Part shown: one piece after another, positions 57,923 through 64,000 of the stretch
Layout: each line of letters opens with the position of its first letter
How positions within the stretch are numbered: position 1 is the first letter of the stretch
NCBI RefSeq assembly: GCF_016905005.1
Contig: NZ_JADIKC010000007.1
Coordinates: 1-64,000, forward strand
Length of the DNA: 64,000 bases
Reading direction: 5' to 3'
Source: Dyella kyungheensis
Lineage (GTDB): Bacteria; Pseudomonadota; Gammaproteobacteria; Xanthomonadales; Rhodanobacteraceae
Position numbers and translations under genes: made by a program
The notes under the pieces: generated by a model
What the model was told of the DNA's origin: nothing
Seen by the model: only the letters and a program-made list of their open reading frames with translations
Databases searched by the model: none

Positions 57923-59245
57923 ATGCTGACCGACATCGCCATCGTCATTCTCCTTTCCCTCTTCAATGGCTTCTTTGCCTTGTCGGAGATGGCCCTGGTG
58001 GCCTCGCGCAAGAGCCGGCTGAAGAGGATGGCCCGCGACAGCCGCCGGGCTCGCATGGCCTTGCGCAATGCCGAGGCGCCGGAACGCTTCCTCTCCACCG
58101 TCCAGGTCGGCATGACCATGGTGATCCTGGTGACCGGCGCCCTCGCGGGCGACGCGCTGGGCGACCACATCGCCAACGCCATCCATGGCGGGCAGGCGGC
58201 CTGGATCGAGCCCTATGCCAAGGGCATCGGCCTGGTGCTGGGCTTCGTGCTGATTTCCTTCATCAATATCGTCATCGGCGAACTGGTACCCAAGCGGCTC
58301 GCGCTGTCCTCGCCCGAGCTGATCTCGGGCTATGTATCGATGCCGATGATGCTGCTGTCGCGCGTGACGGCGCCGTTCGTGTGGCTGCTCAACCTCTGCA
58401 GCGGCGCGTTGCTGCGGCTGTTGCGCGTGAAGGGGCGCGGCAGCGACGTGGCGACCGAAGAAGAGATCCGCCTGCTGGTGGCCGAAAGCGCCGAACACGG
58501 CGTACTGGACCGCGACGAACACAACATGGTCAATCGCGTCCTGCGCCTGGGCGATCGCACGGTGGACAGCGTGATGACGCCCCGCACGCGCATCGTGTGG
58601 ATGGACTCGGCGGCAGGCTACGAAGAAAACGCGGAAATCCTGCGCACCACGCCGTATTCGCGTTACCCGGTGTACCGCGGCGACGAGAGCGACATTCTCG
58701 GCGTGGTCGAGGTGAAACGCCTGCTCCGCGGCTTCGCCGAAGGCAAGCCCGACCTGTTCGGACAGCTGTCCAAGCCGCTCTACGTACCAGCCACCGCGCG
58801 CGCGCTCGACTTGCTGGAAGAGTTCCGCGACGCGGAGACCCAGCTGGCGCTGGTGGTGGACGAGTACGGCGACATCGAGGGCCTGGTCACGCTCAACGAC
58901 CTGCTGGCCGCCATCGTGGGCGCCACCCAGCTGGGCAGCAACGAGACCAAGGAAAGCCCGCTGATCACGCCGCGCGGCGACGACAGTTGGCTGGTCGATG
59001 CTTCGCTCTCCACCGACGACCTGCGCGAACTGCTGCAGGTCGATGCACTGCCCGGCGAAGAAGAACACGAGTACCGCACCGCCGCCGGCATGGTGATGTC
59101 CGTGCTGGGCCATATCCCGCTCACCGGCGAAACCTTCGAATGGCGCGGTTTTCGCGTGGAAGTGGTGGATCTGGACGGCGCGCGCATCGACAAACTGCTG
59201 ATCACGCGACTGCCGAAGATCGACGTGGACGAAGACGGGTTCTAA
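57923..59245 (+). CDS. CNNM/CorC-type transporter-associated protein
   Basis: A 440-residue inner-membrane protein. The N-terminal DUF21 domain (about 1-185) has three to four membrane segments with NGFFALSEMALVASRKSRLK. Two CBS domains follow (SVMTPRTRIVWMDS, ILGVVEVKRLLRGF, AQLALVVDEYGDIEGLVTLN), then a C-terminal transporter-associated domain. Homologues act in magnesium or cobalt efflux. It is the YfjD/hemolysin-like branch; the precise ion is unknown. Confidence 0.9.
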   Translation: MLTDIAIVILLSLFNGFFALSEMALVASRKSRLKRMARDSRRARMALRNAEAPERFLSTVQVGMTMVILVTGALAGDALGDHIANAIHGGQAAWIEPYAKGIGLVLGFVLISFINIVIGELVPKRLALSSPELISGYVSMPMMLLSRVTAPFVWLLNLCSGALLRLLRVKGRGSDVATEEEIRLLVAESAEHGVLDRDEHNMVNRVLRLGDRTVDSVMTPRTRIVWMDSAAGYEENAEILRTTPYSRYPVYRGDESDILGVVEVKRLLRGFAEGKPDLFGQLSKPLYVPATARALDLLEEFRDAETQLALVVDEYGDIEGLVTLNDLLAAIVGATQLGSNETKESPLITPRGDDSWLVDASLSTDDLRELLQVDALPGEEEHEYRTAAGMVMSVLGHIPLTGETFEWRGFRVEVVDLDGARIDKLLITRLPKIDVDEDGF

Positions 59246-59267
59246 GCAAACCCGTCGATGCCGTCAC

Positions 59268-59344
59268 TGTGGGAGCGCACCCTGTGCGCGACTGCGAGGC
59301 ATCCATCGGGACTGAGACCGTCGCGCACAGGGTGCGCTCCCACA
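59268..59344. repeat. REP-type large palindrome, copy 3
   Basis: Arms run from TGTGGGAG to CTCCCACA, with inner arms GCGCACCCTGTGCGCGAC and GTCGCGCACAGGGTGCGC. It carries the ACCCT arm variant. It lies 22 bases after the CorC-like stop. Confidence 0.88.
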
Positions 59345-59393
59345 ACAAGACGGCTACGTGGACGAAGAGATGCTCCGATACAAAGCGCCCACT

Positions 59394-59463
59394 TGTGGGA
59401 GCGCACTTGTGCGCGACTGCGGCGCCACGGTGCAGCCCTGTCGCGCACAAGTGCGCTCCCACA
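59394..59463. repeat. REP-type large palindrome, copy 4
   Basis: Arms run from TGTGGGAG to CTCCCACA with inner arms GCGCACTTGTGCGCGAC and GTCGCGCACAAGTGCGC (ACTT variant). With copy 3 it forms a pair, 49 bases apart, between the convergent CorC-like and trmJ genes. Confidence 0.9.
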
Positions 59464-59478
59464 AAAAAATGCGGGGCT

Positions 59479-60255
59479 TCAATCCCCTTTCGGTGCCTTG
59501 AGCTTGTCGTTGGCAATCTGCGCCATGCGCTGGGCATCGGCAAAGATGCCGTGCATCACGCGCAGCTCGCGCTCATCGGGCTGGGCACGCTGGAACAGCT
59601 TGCGCAGCCGCAACATGATGGTGGTGGGGGCGCGGCCCTTGTGGAAGTCGATGTCGTCGAGCATCTGCGAAAGGTGCTCGAAGAAGCGTTCCATCCGCGC
59701 TGCATCCGCCGGCGGTTCGGCGTCGGCGCGCACCGGCACGCTGACCTCGCCTAGCGAAGCGACGCGCAATTCATAGGCCATCACTTGCACGGCCTGCGAG
59801 AGGTTCAGCGAGCTGAAATCGTCCACGCTGGGGATGCGCACCATGGCGTGGCAGCGGGCCAGCTCCTCATTCTCCAGCCCGGTCCGTTCGTTGCCGAATA
59901 CCAGCGCCACCTGTTCGCCACGGGCGGCCGCGGCCAGCGCGCGGGTGGCGGCTTCGCGGGGGCTGATCTCCTCCAGGTCCACCCCGCGGCGGCGGGCCGA
60001 CAGGCCCAGTGCCAGGCTGGTCCCGGCCAGGGCATCGACCAGGCCGTCGCTCACGCTGGCGTTCTCCAGCACGTCGTCGGCACCGGCCGCCAGGGCCGAA
60101 GCCTCCTTGTCCGGGAAACGGTGCGGGGCCACCAGGGCCATCCGGTCGAACCCCATGGTGCGGATGGCACGCGCCGCGCTGCCGATATTGCCGGGGTGCG
60201 AGGTGCGCACCAGCACGTAGCGGATGCGGGCGGCGAGGTCGGATTCAGCGCTCAT
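59479..60255 (-). CDS. trmJ: tRNA (cytidine/uridine-2'-O)-methyltransferase TrmJ
   Basis: A SPOUT-class enzyme that 2'-O-methylates position 32 of tRNA. The 258 residues have [20 protein letters not shown], the middle motif [16 protein letters not shown], and the knot-forming [15 protein letters not shown], then a C-terminal helical extension. The ATG at 60255 was chosen over one 20 codons upstream. It is divergent from suhB. Confidence 0.95.
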   Translation of the reverse strand: MSAESDLAARIRYVLVRTSHPGNIGSAARAIRTMGFDRMALVAPHRFPDKEASALAAGADDVLENASVSDGLVDALAGTSLALGLSARRRGVDLEEISPREAATRALAAAARGEQVALVFGNERTGLENEELARCHAMVRIPSVDDFSSLNLSQAVQVMAYELRVASLGEVSVPVRADAEPPADAARMERFFEHLSQMLDDIDFHKGRAPTTIMLRLRKLFQRAQPDERELRVMHGIFADAQRMAQIANDKLKAPKGD

Positions 60256-60401
60256 GGGGGCCAGGATTTCGGGCAAACGGGCGCAAAGCTTGGAAATGTC
60301 CGCCCGCCATGTCAAACGTCGCGCCTCCCACCCGCCTGACCGGCGGCCATGTCTCTGCTAGACTCCGCGGCCGAAACCCCGTTCTTTTGAAAGCCGAAGC
60401 C

Positions 60402-61205
60402 ATGCCAAGACCCGCCGTTAATGTCGCGGTGCGCGCCGCGCGCGCCGCAGGAAACATCATCCTGCGTTACATGAATCGCATCGACGGACTCAACATCGTC
60501 GAGAAGCAACGCATGGACTTCGCCTCGGAAGTCGACCGCCTGGCCGAAGCCGAGATCGTCAAGGAACTCAAGCGCGCCTACCCCACCCACGCCTTCCTCG
60601 CCGAGGAAAGCGGAGCGGTCGGCAAGGGTCCGCTGGTATGGGTGATCGATCCGCTCGACGGCACGCACAACTACCTGCGCGGCATCCCGCATTTCTCCGT
60701 CTCCATTGCCCTGCTCGACAAGGGCGAGCCGGTGTACGCGGTGGTGTTCGATCCGCTGCGCGACGAGCTGTTCACCGCCAGCAAGGGCGACGGTGCCTAT
60801 ATCAACGATCGCCGCATGCGCGTGGCCAAGCGCGAGAATCTCGGCGGCGCGATGATCGGCACCGGCTTCCCCTACCGCCAGCGTTCGCACCTCGATGCCC
60901 AGCTGGATATGACCCGCGCCCTGCTTGGCCAGGCCGAGGACATTCGCCGCTCCGGTTCGGCTGCGCTGGACCTGGCCTACGTGGCCGCTGGGCGTTTCGA
61001 CGGTTTCTTCGAGATCGGCCTGAAGCCGTGGGACATGGCCGCCGGCGCCCTGCTGGTGCGCGAAGCCGGTGGTCGCTGCTGCGATTTCGCGGGCCGCGAC
61101 GGTATCCCGGAGAGCGGCAACATCATCGCCGGCAACCTCAACGTGGCACAGGCGATGGTCGATGCCATCGGCACGCATGCGACGCCGCGGTTGTTGATGG
61201 CGTAA
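60402..61205 (+). CDS. suhB: Inositol monophosphatase family protein SuhB
   Basis: A magnesium-dependent phosphatase of 267 residues, also known as an antitermination partner of NusA. Metal-site motifs are EESG and [19 protein letters not shown], with the C-terminal [20 protein letters not shown] and [18 protein letters not shown]. The length matches SuhB. It is followed by an intrinsic terminator. Confidence 0.94.
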   Translation: MPRPAVNVAVRAARAAGNIILRYMNRIDGLNIVEKQRMDFASEVDRLAEAEIVKELKRAYPTHAFLAEESGAVGKGPLVWVIDPLDGTHNYLRGIPHFSVSIALLDKGEPVYAVVFDPLRDELFTASKGDGAYINDRRMRVAKRENLGGAMIGTGFPYRQRSHLDAQLDMTRALLGQAEDIRRSGSAALDLAYVAAGRFDGFFEIGLKPWDMAAGALLVREAGGRCCDFAGRDGIPESGNIIAGNLNVAQAMVDAIGTHATPRLLMA

Positions 61206-61230
61206 AGCCGCGCTGTCCGCGACGAAAAAA

Positions 61231-61255
61231 GGCGCCTGCGGGCGCCTTTTTCTTT
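61231..61255 (+). terminator. Intrinsic terminator of suhB
   Basis: A six-base GC stem (GGCGCC with GGCGCC, TGCG loop) is preceded by a run of A residues and followed by TTTTTCTTT, so it can work in both directions. Confidence 0.88.
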
Positions 61256-61267
61256 GCCAATCTGCCC

Positions 61268-61349
61268 CACCCTTGTGGGAGCGCACTTGTGCGCGACAGC
61301 AGCGCCACGGCCAACCCCAGTCGCGCACAAGTGCGCTCCCACAAGGGTG
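61268..61349. repeat. REP-type large palindrome, copy 5
   Basis: The most perfect copy: the 30-base left arm (61268-61297) is exactly complementary to the right arm (61320-61349), with a 22-base loop. It has the ACTT inner-arm variant. The arms extend beyond the shared TGTGGGAG boundary by CACCCT, unlike the other copies. It sits between suhB and the convergent hda gene. Confidence 0.92.
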
Positions 61350-61358
61350 AGGCCAGGC

Positions 61359-62063
61359 TTAGCTTCCCGGTTCGCTCTCTTTCAAAAAACCGCGCAGGAA
61401 CGGCACCGTGATGCGCCGCTGCGCCGCCAGCGAAGCCTGGTCGAGACGGTCGAGCAGGTCGAGCAGCGCGCCAAGATCGCGTGCATAGCGGTTGAACAGC
61501 CAATCAAGCACGGTGTCGTCCAACTCGATGCCGCGCTCGGCCGCCTGTTTGCGCAACACGGCGCGACGCTCGGCATCATCCAGCGGTTTCAGCAAAGCCT
61601 GCTGGCAGGCGCCCAGGCGCGAGCGCAGGTCCGGCAGCACCAGCCCCAGTTGTGCCGGCAGGATCTCGGCGGCGAACAACAGCACCGCGCCTTCGGCCTT
61701 GGCCTGGTTGTAGACGTCGAACAAGGCGTGCTCGGCCTCGCGTTCGCCGGCGATGGCACCCAGGTCGTCCAGCGCCAGGAATTCGCTGCCCGCCACGCCA
61801 CGGATCGCCGCGGCCTTGTTGCCGATGCTGGCCAGCGGCAGGTACTGCACCGTACGACCGCCCTGGATGGCTGCCTGGCAGGCCGCCATCAGCAGGTGGC
61901 TCTTGCCGCTGCCGGAAGGCCCCGCAAGGTAAAGCCAGGGCATATGCGGTGCATACGCCAACTGCTCCACGGCCGACAGCGTCACGACGTTGCTGCCGGG
62001 ATGGAAATGTTCGAAGCGCTGGCGACGTGGCCAGCGCAGGGCAAGCGGCAACTGCGAAATCAT
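61359..62063 (-). CDS. hda: DnaA regulatory inactivator Hda
   Basis: Links the sliding clamp to DnaA-ATP hydrolysis after initiation. The 234 residues begin with a clamp-binding motif (QLPLAL at 4-9) and have the AAA+ Walker A GPSGSGKS at 48-55. The sequence also shows FLALDDLGAI in place of Walker B, LRSRLG as sensor region, and the C-terminal LDWLFNRYARDLGALLDLLD. The ATG overlaps the transporter gene stop by four bases. Confidence 0.94.
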   Translation of the reverse strand: MISQLPLALRWPRRQRFEHFHPGSNVVTLSAVEQLAYAPHMPWLYLAGPSGSGKSHLLMAACQAAIQGGRTVQYLPLASIGNKAAAIRGVAGSEFLALDDLGAIAGEREAEHALFDVYNQAKAEGAVLLFAAEILPAQLGLVLPDLRSRLGACQQALLKPLDDAERRAVLRKQAAERGIELDDTVLDWLFNRYARDLGALLDLLDRLDQASLAAQRRITVPFLRGFLKESEPGS

Positions 62064-63247
62064 GGGGGTGGTACTGCGTCCTTCTTGTTGCCTTTCTCGT
62101 CGACGACCGTGCGGGTTTCCACTTCACCCCCCGGCGTATCGACGACCACATCCACTTCGGTGAGTACGGGATCGCCCGCGCCCTCCTCCATGTATAGATC
62201 GCTTTGTCGGTAACGCTCCGCCAGATAGCGCAGCACCACCAGGATCACCGAGGCCGCCGGCAGCGCCAGCAGCACGCCCAGGAAGCCGAACAGGTAGCCA
62301 CCCGCCAGCACGGCGAAAATCACCGCCACCGGATGCAGGCCGATCTTGTCTCCCACCAGCTGCGGCACCAGCACATAGCCTTCCAGCAACTGGCCCACGG
62401 TGAAAATGCCCGCCACCAGCAACACGTGGGTCCAGTCGCCGTACTGCACCAACGCGGCGATCAGGGCCGAGCCGAAGCCCACGATGAAGCCCAGGTACGG
62501 CACGAAACTGAGCAAGCCGGCGATCATACCGATCAGCGGGCCGACCGACAGCCCCATCAGCGTGAGCGCCACGCCATAGAAAATGCCCAGCGCCAGCATC
62601 ACCAGCAGCTGGCCGCGCACGAAGGCGCCGAGCACGCTGTCCGCTTCGCGCGCGAGATGGGCCACGGTGGGCTCGATCGAACGCGGCAGGATGCTGTCGA
62701 TCCACGCCACCAGGCGGTCCCAGTCGCGCAGCAGGTAGAACGCCACCACCGGAATCAGCACCATGTTGGTGAGCCACAGGATGACTCCCACGCTGGAGCG
62801 GGAAATCTTGCCCAGCAGCACCGAGGCCGCGTTGCCGATCGAGCCCAGGTGATCCTTGATCTGTTGGATCAGGCGATCGGTGTCGAACGCGCGGGGATCG
62901 AGATGCAGCTTGGCCTGCACCCACGGCAGGGCCGTATTGCGGGCCCATTCCACGTAATGCGGCATGTTTTCCACCAGATTGTCGATCTGGCGGGAAATCA
63001 GCGGAATCAGCAGGATCAGCGCGCCCACCGTCACCAGCAACAGCACGATGAAGACGATGCTCACCGCCAACGTGCGGCCCAGCCCCAGTCGCTGCAGCCG
63101 GTCGGCCAGCGGATCGCCCAGGTAGGCCAGCATGGCCGCCACGGCGAACGGCATCAGCACCGGCGCCAGCAGCCAGAACAGATAAAGGATGACCGCGGTG
63201 ATCGCGAGCATTTGCCAGCGGCGGGAGCTGTCAGGCGTCATCGACAT
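62060..63247 (-). CDS. AI-2E family transporter
   Basis: An integral membrane protein of 395 residues with about eight membrane segments, of the PerM/YhhQ-type DUF20 family. It has the family segments ILYLFWLLAPVLMPFAVAAM, LIGMIAGLLSFVPYLGFIVG and VIFAVLAGGYLFGFLGVLLA. Some relatives export autoinducer-2, but the substrate here is unknown. The hydrophilic C-terminal 50 residues are acidic. It is translationally coupled to hda, as often in related genomes. Confidence 0.9.
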   Translation of the reverse strand: MSMTPDSSRRWQMLAITAVILYLFWLLAPVLMPFAVAAMLAYLGDPLADRLQRLGLGRTLAVSIVFIVLLLVTVGALILLIPLISRQIDNLVENMPHYVEWARNTALPWVQAKLHLDPRAFDTDRLIQQIKDHLGSIGNAASVLLGKISRSSVGVILWLTNMVLIPVVAFYLLRDWDRLVAWIDSILPRSIEPTVAHLAREADSVLGAFVRGQLLVMLALGIFYGVALTLMGLSVGPLIGMIAGLLSFVPYLGFIVGFGSALIAALVQYGDWTHVLLVAGIFTVGQLLEGYVLVPQLVGDKIGLHPVAVIFAVLAGGYLFGFLGVLLALPAASVILVVLRYLAERYRQSDLYMEEGAGDPVLTEVDVVVDTPGGEVETRTVVDEKGNKKDAVPPP

Positions 63248-63331
63248 GGCTCATCCCATGAGTTAGGCGGAAAGAAGCGCGCGCCGGATCCAGGCTGGCG
63301 CACGCATGTCGCGGCTTTCGCCGCGCTACGG

Positions 63332-64000
63332 TCAGTGGACCCAGCGCAGGCTGGCATCCGCATCGGTGTGAGAGTCGCCGCGCAGCAGGCGGCCACCGGC
63401 TGCGAGGCTGTTGGCCAGGGCATCCATCGGCAGGCCGGATTTCACCGAGAACAGCATGCCGTCGCCCTGCGCGCTGAGAGTGGTCACCTGGCGCACATTG
63501 GGATCGGCGCGCAACACCGCCACCAAGTTCGCGTAATCCATGGCCGAGTTGATCTGGGCGACCCACAGCTTGCCGTCGACCGTGGCCGAGCCGATCACAT
63601 TGAGCTGCTTGCCCAGGCGGTCCGCCAGGTTGTTGCCGGCATCGGTGAGCACGGCGGCGACGTTGGCGCCCTGCGTGTTCCACTTCTGCTGCGCGCCGCC
63701 CGAGACCAGCACCCAGTCCGCGGCATTGCCGTGCAGCTGGCCCAGCAACATCAGGCCGGTCTTGTACTGGCGCGCCATCGCGGCGACCTGGTCGGGCTCG
63801 GCGCTGGTCAGGTTGGGCGTATCGCCGGTCTTGGCCGGGTCGGCCAGCACGGTGCTGTAGCCCTTGGCCGCCACGGCCTGGGTCAGCGCCGCCAGCGCGT
63901 CGCGGGGGAGCACGCTGCCGTCCTCGGCACGTACCACCAGCAGCACCGGCGGACGCGAACCGCCGCCGGAGATGCCCATCTGGGACACGGCGCGCTGCAC
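63332..64000 (-). CDS. DUF2066 protein, C-terminal part
   Basis: The reading frame enters from the right edge and ends at 63332, with about 222 residues inside the window. It resembles the DUF2066 family usually found upstream of the AI-2E transporter and hda, with LLVVRAEDGSVLPRDALAAL and MLLGQLHGNAADWVLVSGGA. The true start, and any signal peptide, lie beyond 64000. The first in-frame Met is not evidence of the start. Role unknown; an exported protein is likely for this family. Confidence 0.75.
   Translation of the reverse strand: MQRAVSQMGISGGGSRPPVLLVVRAEDGSVLPRDALAALTQAVAAKGYSTVLADPAKTGDTPNLTSAEPDQVAAMARQYKTGLMLLGQLHGNAADWVLVSGGAQQKWNTQGANVAAVLTDAGNNLADRLGKQLNVIGSATVDGKLWVAQINSAMDYANLVAVLRADPNVRQVTTLSAQGDGMLFSVKSGLPMDALANSLAAGGRLLRGDSHTDADASLRWVH

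Overview
This GC-rich window most resembles the chromosome of a Xanthomonadales (Lysobacterales) bacterium, probably Rhodanobacteraceae (Dyella/Luteibacter/Rhodanobacter-like). The reasons are the flagellar gene order, the FleQ-type regulator beside a PilZ-like gene, the ggt/ferredoxin/coaD/rsmD/ftsY block, a tailed HU protein, and the REP-rich intergenic DNA. The assignment is inference from gene content, since no marker gene such as 16S rRNA is present.

About half of the window (1-30.6 kb) is flagellar and chemotaxis DNA. On the minus strand, in transcriptional order, lie flgBCDEFGHIJKL (24.3-14.0 kb), fliC, fliD-fliS-fliT-PilZ-like, a FleQ-type sigma-54 activator, and fliEFGHIJK (7.3-0.45 kb). 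On the right, a divergent pair runs cheV leftwards and a soluble chemoreceptor rightwards, the latter followed by flgA-flgM-flgN and a degenerate EAL/HDOD gene. Motifs read directly from the sequence give a class hierarchy: sigma-54 sites before flgB and fliE, and sigma-28 sites before fliC, flgM, cheV and the chemoreceptor. The left edge holds the end of an IS30-type element inserted in a dispersed repeat just beyond fliK. No fliL-fliR, flhA or flhB is present.

From 31 to 41 kb lie a TMEM43-like membrane protein, an MBL-fold hydrolase, ggt, a ferredoxin, a lipoprotein, coaD and rsmD, followed on the other strand by ftsY, an AsmA-like gene, mutY, a YggX homologue and tRNA-Phe. From 41 to 50 kb is a looser region with longer gaps: a secreted threonine-rich protein, an orphan MASE1 pseudo-sensor, a host-attachment-family protein, a 2H/DUF1045 protein, a phasin, an HU protein with a histone-like tail, and an exported M28 peptidase. 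From 50 to 64 kb lie recQ, a large TonB-dependent receptor, an alkyltransferase-like protein, a Pit phosphate transporter with its DUF47 partner, a CorC/CNNM protein, trmJ, suhB, hda, an AI-2E-family transporter and the C-terminal part of a DUF2066 gene.

The clearest structure not explained by genes is intergenic. There are five large REP-type inverted repeats whose arms co-vary, three copies of a composite repeat that each end a few bases beyond a stop codon, and a 19-unit heptanucleotide array. I did not find a convincing new multi-gene system. The strongest candidates for a second look are the repeat architecture, the MASE1 pseudo-sensor, and the coupling of a soluble chemoreceptor to flgA.
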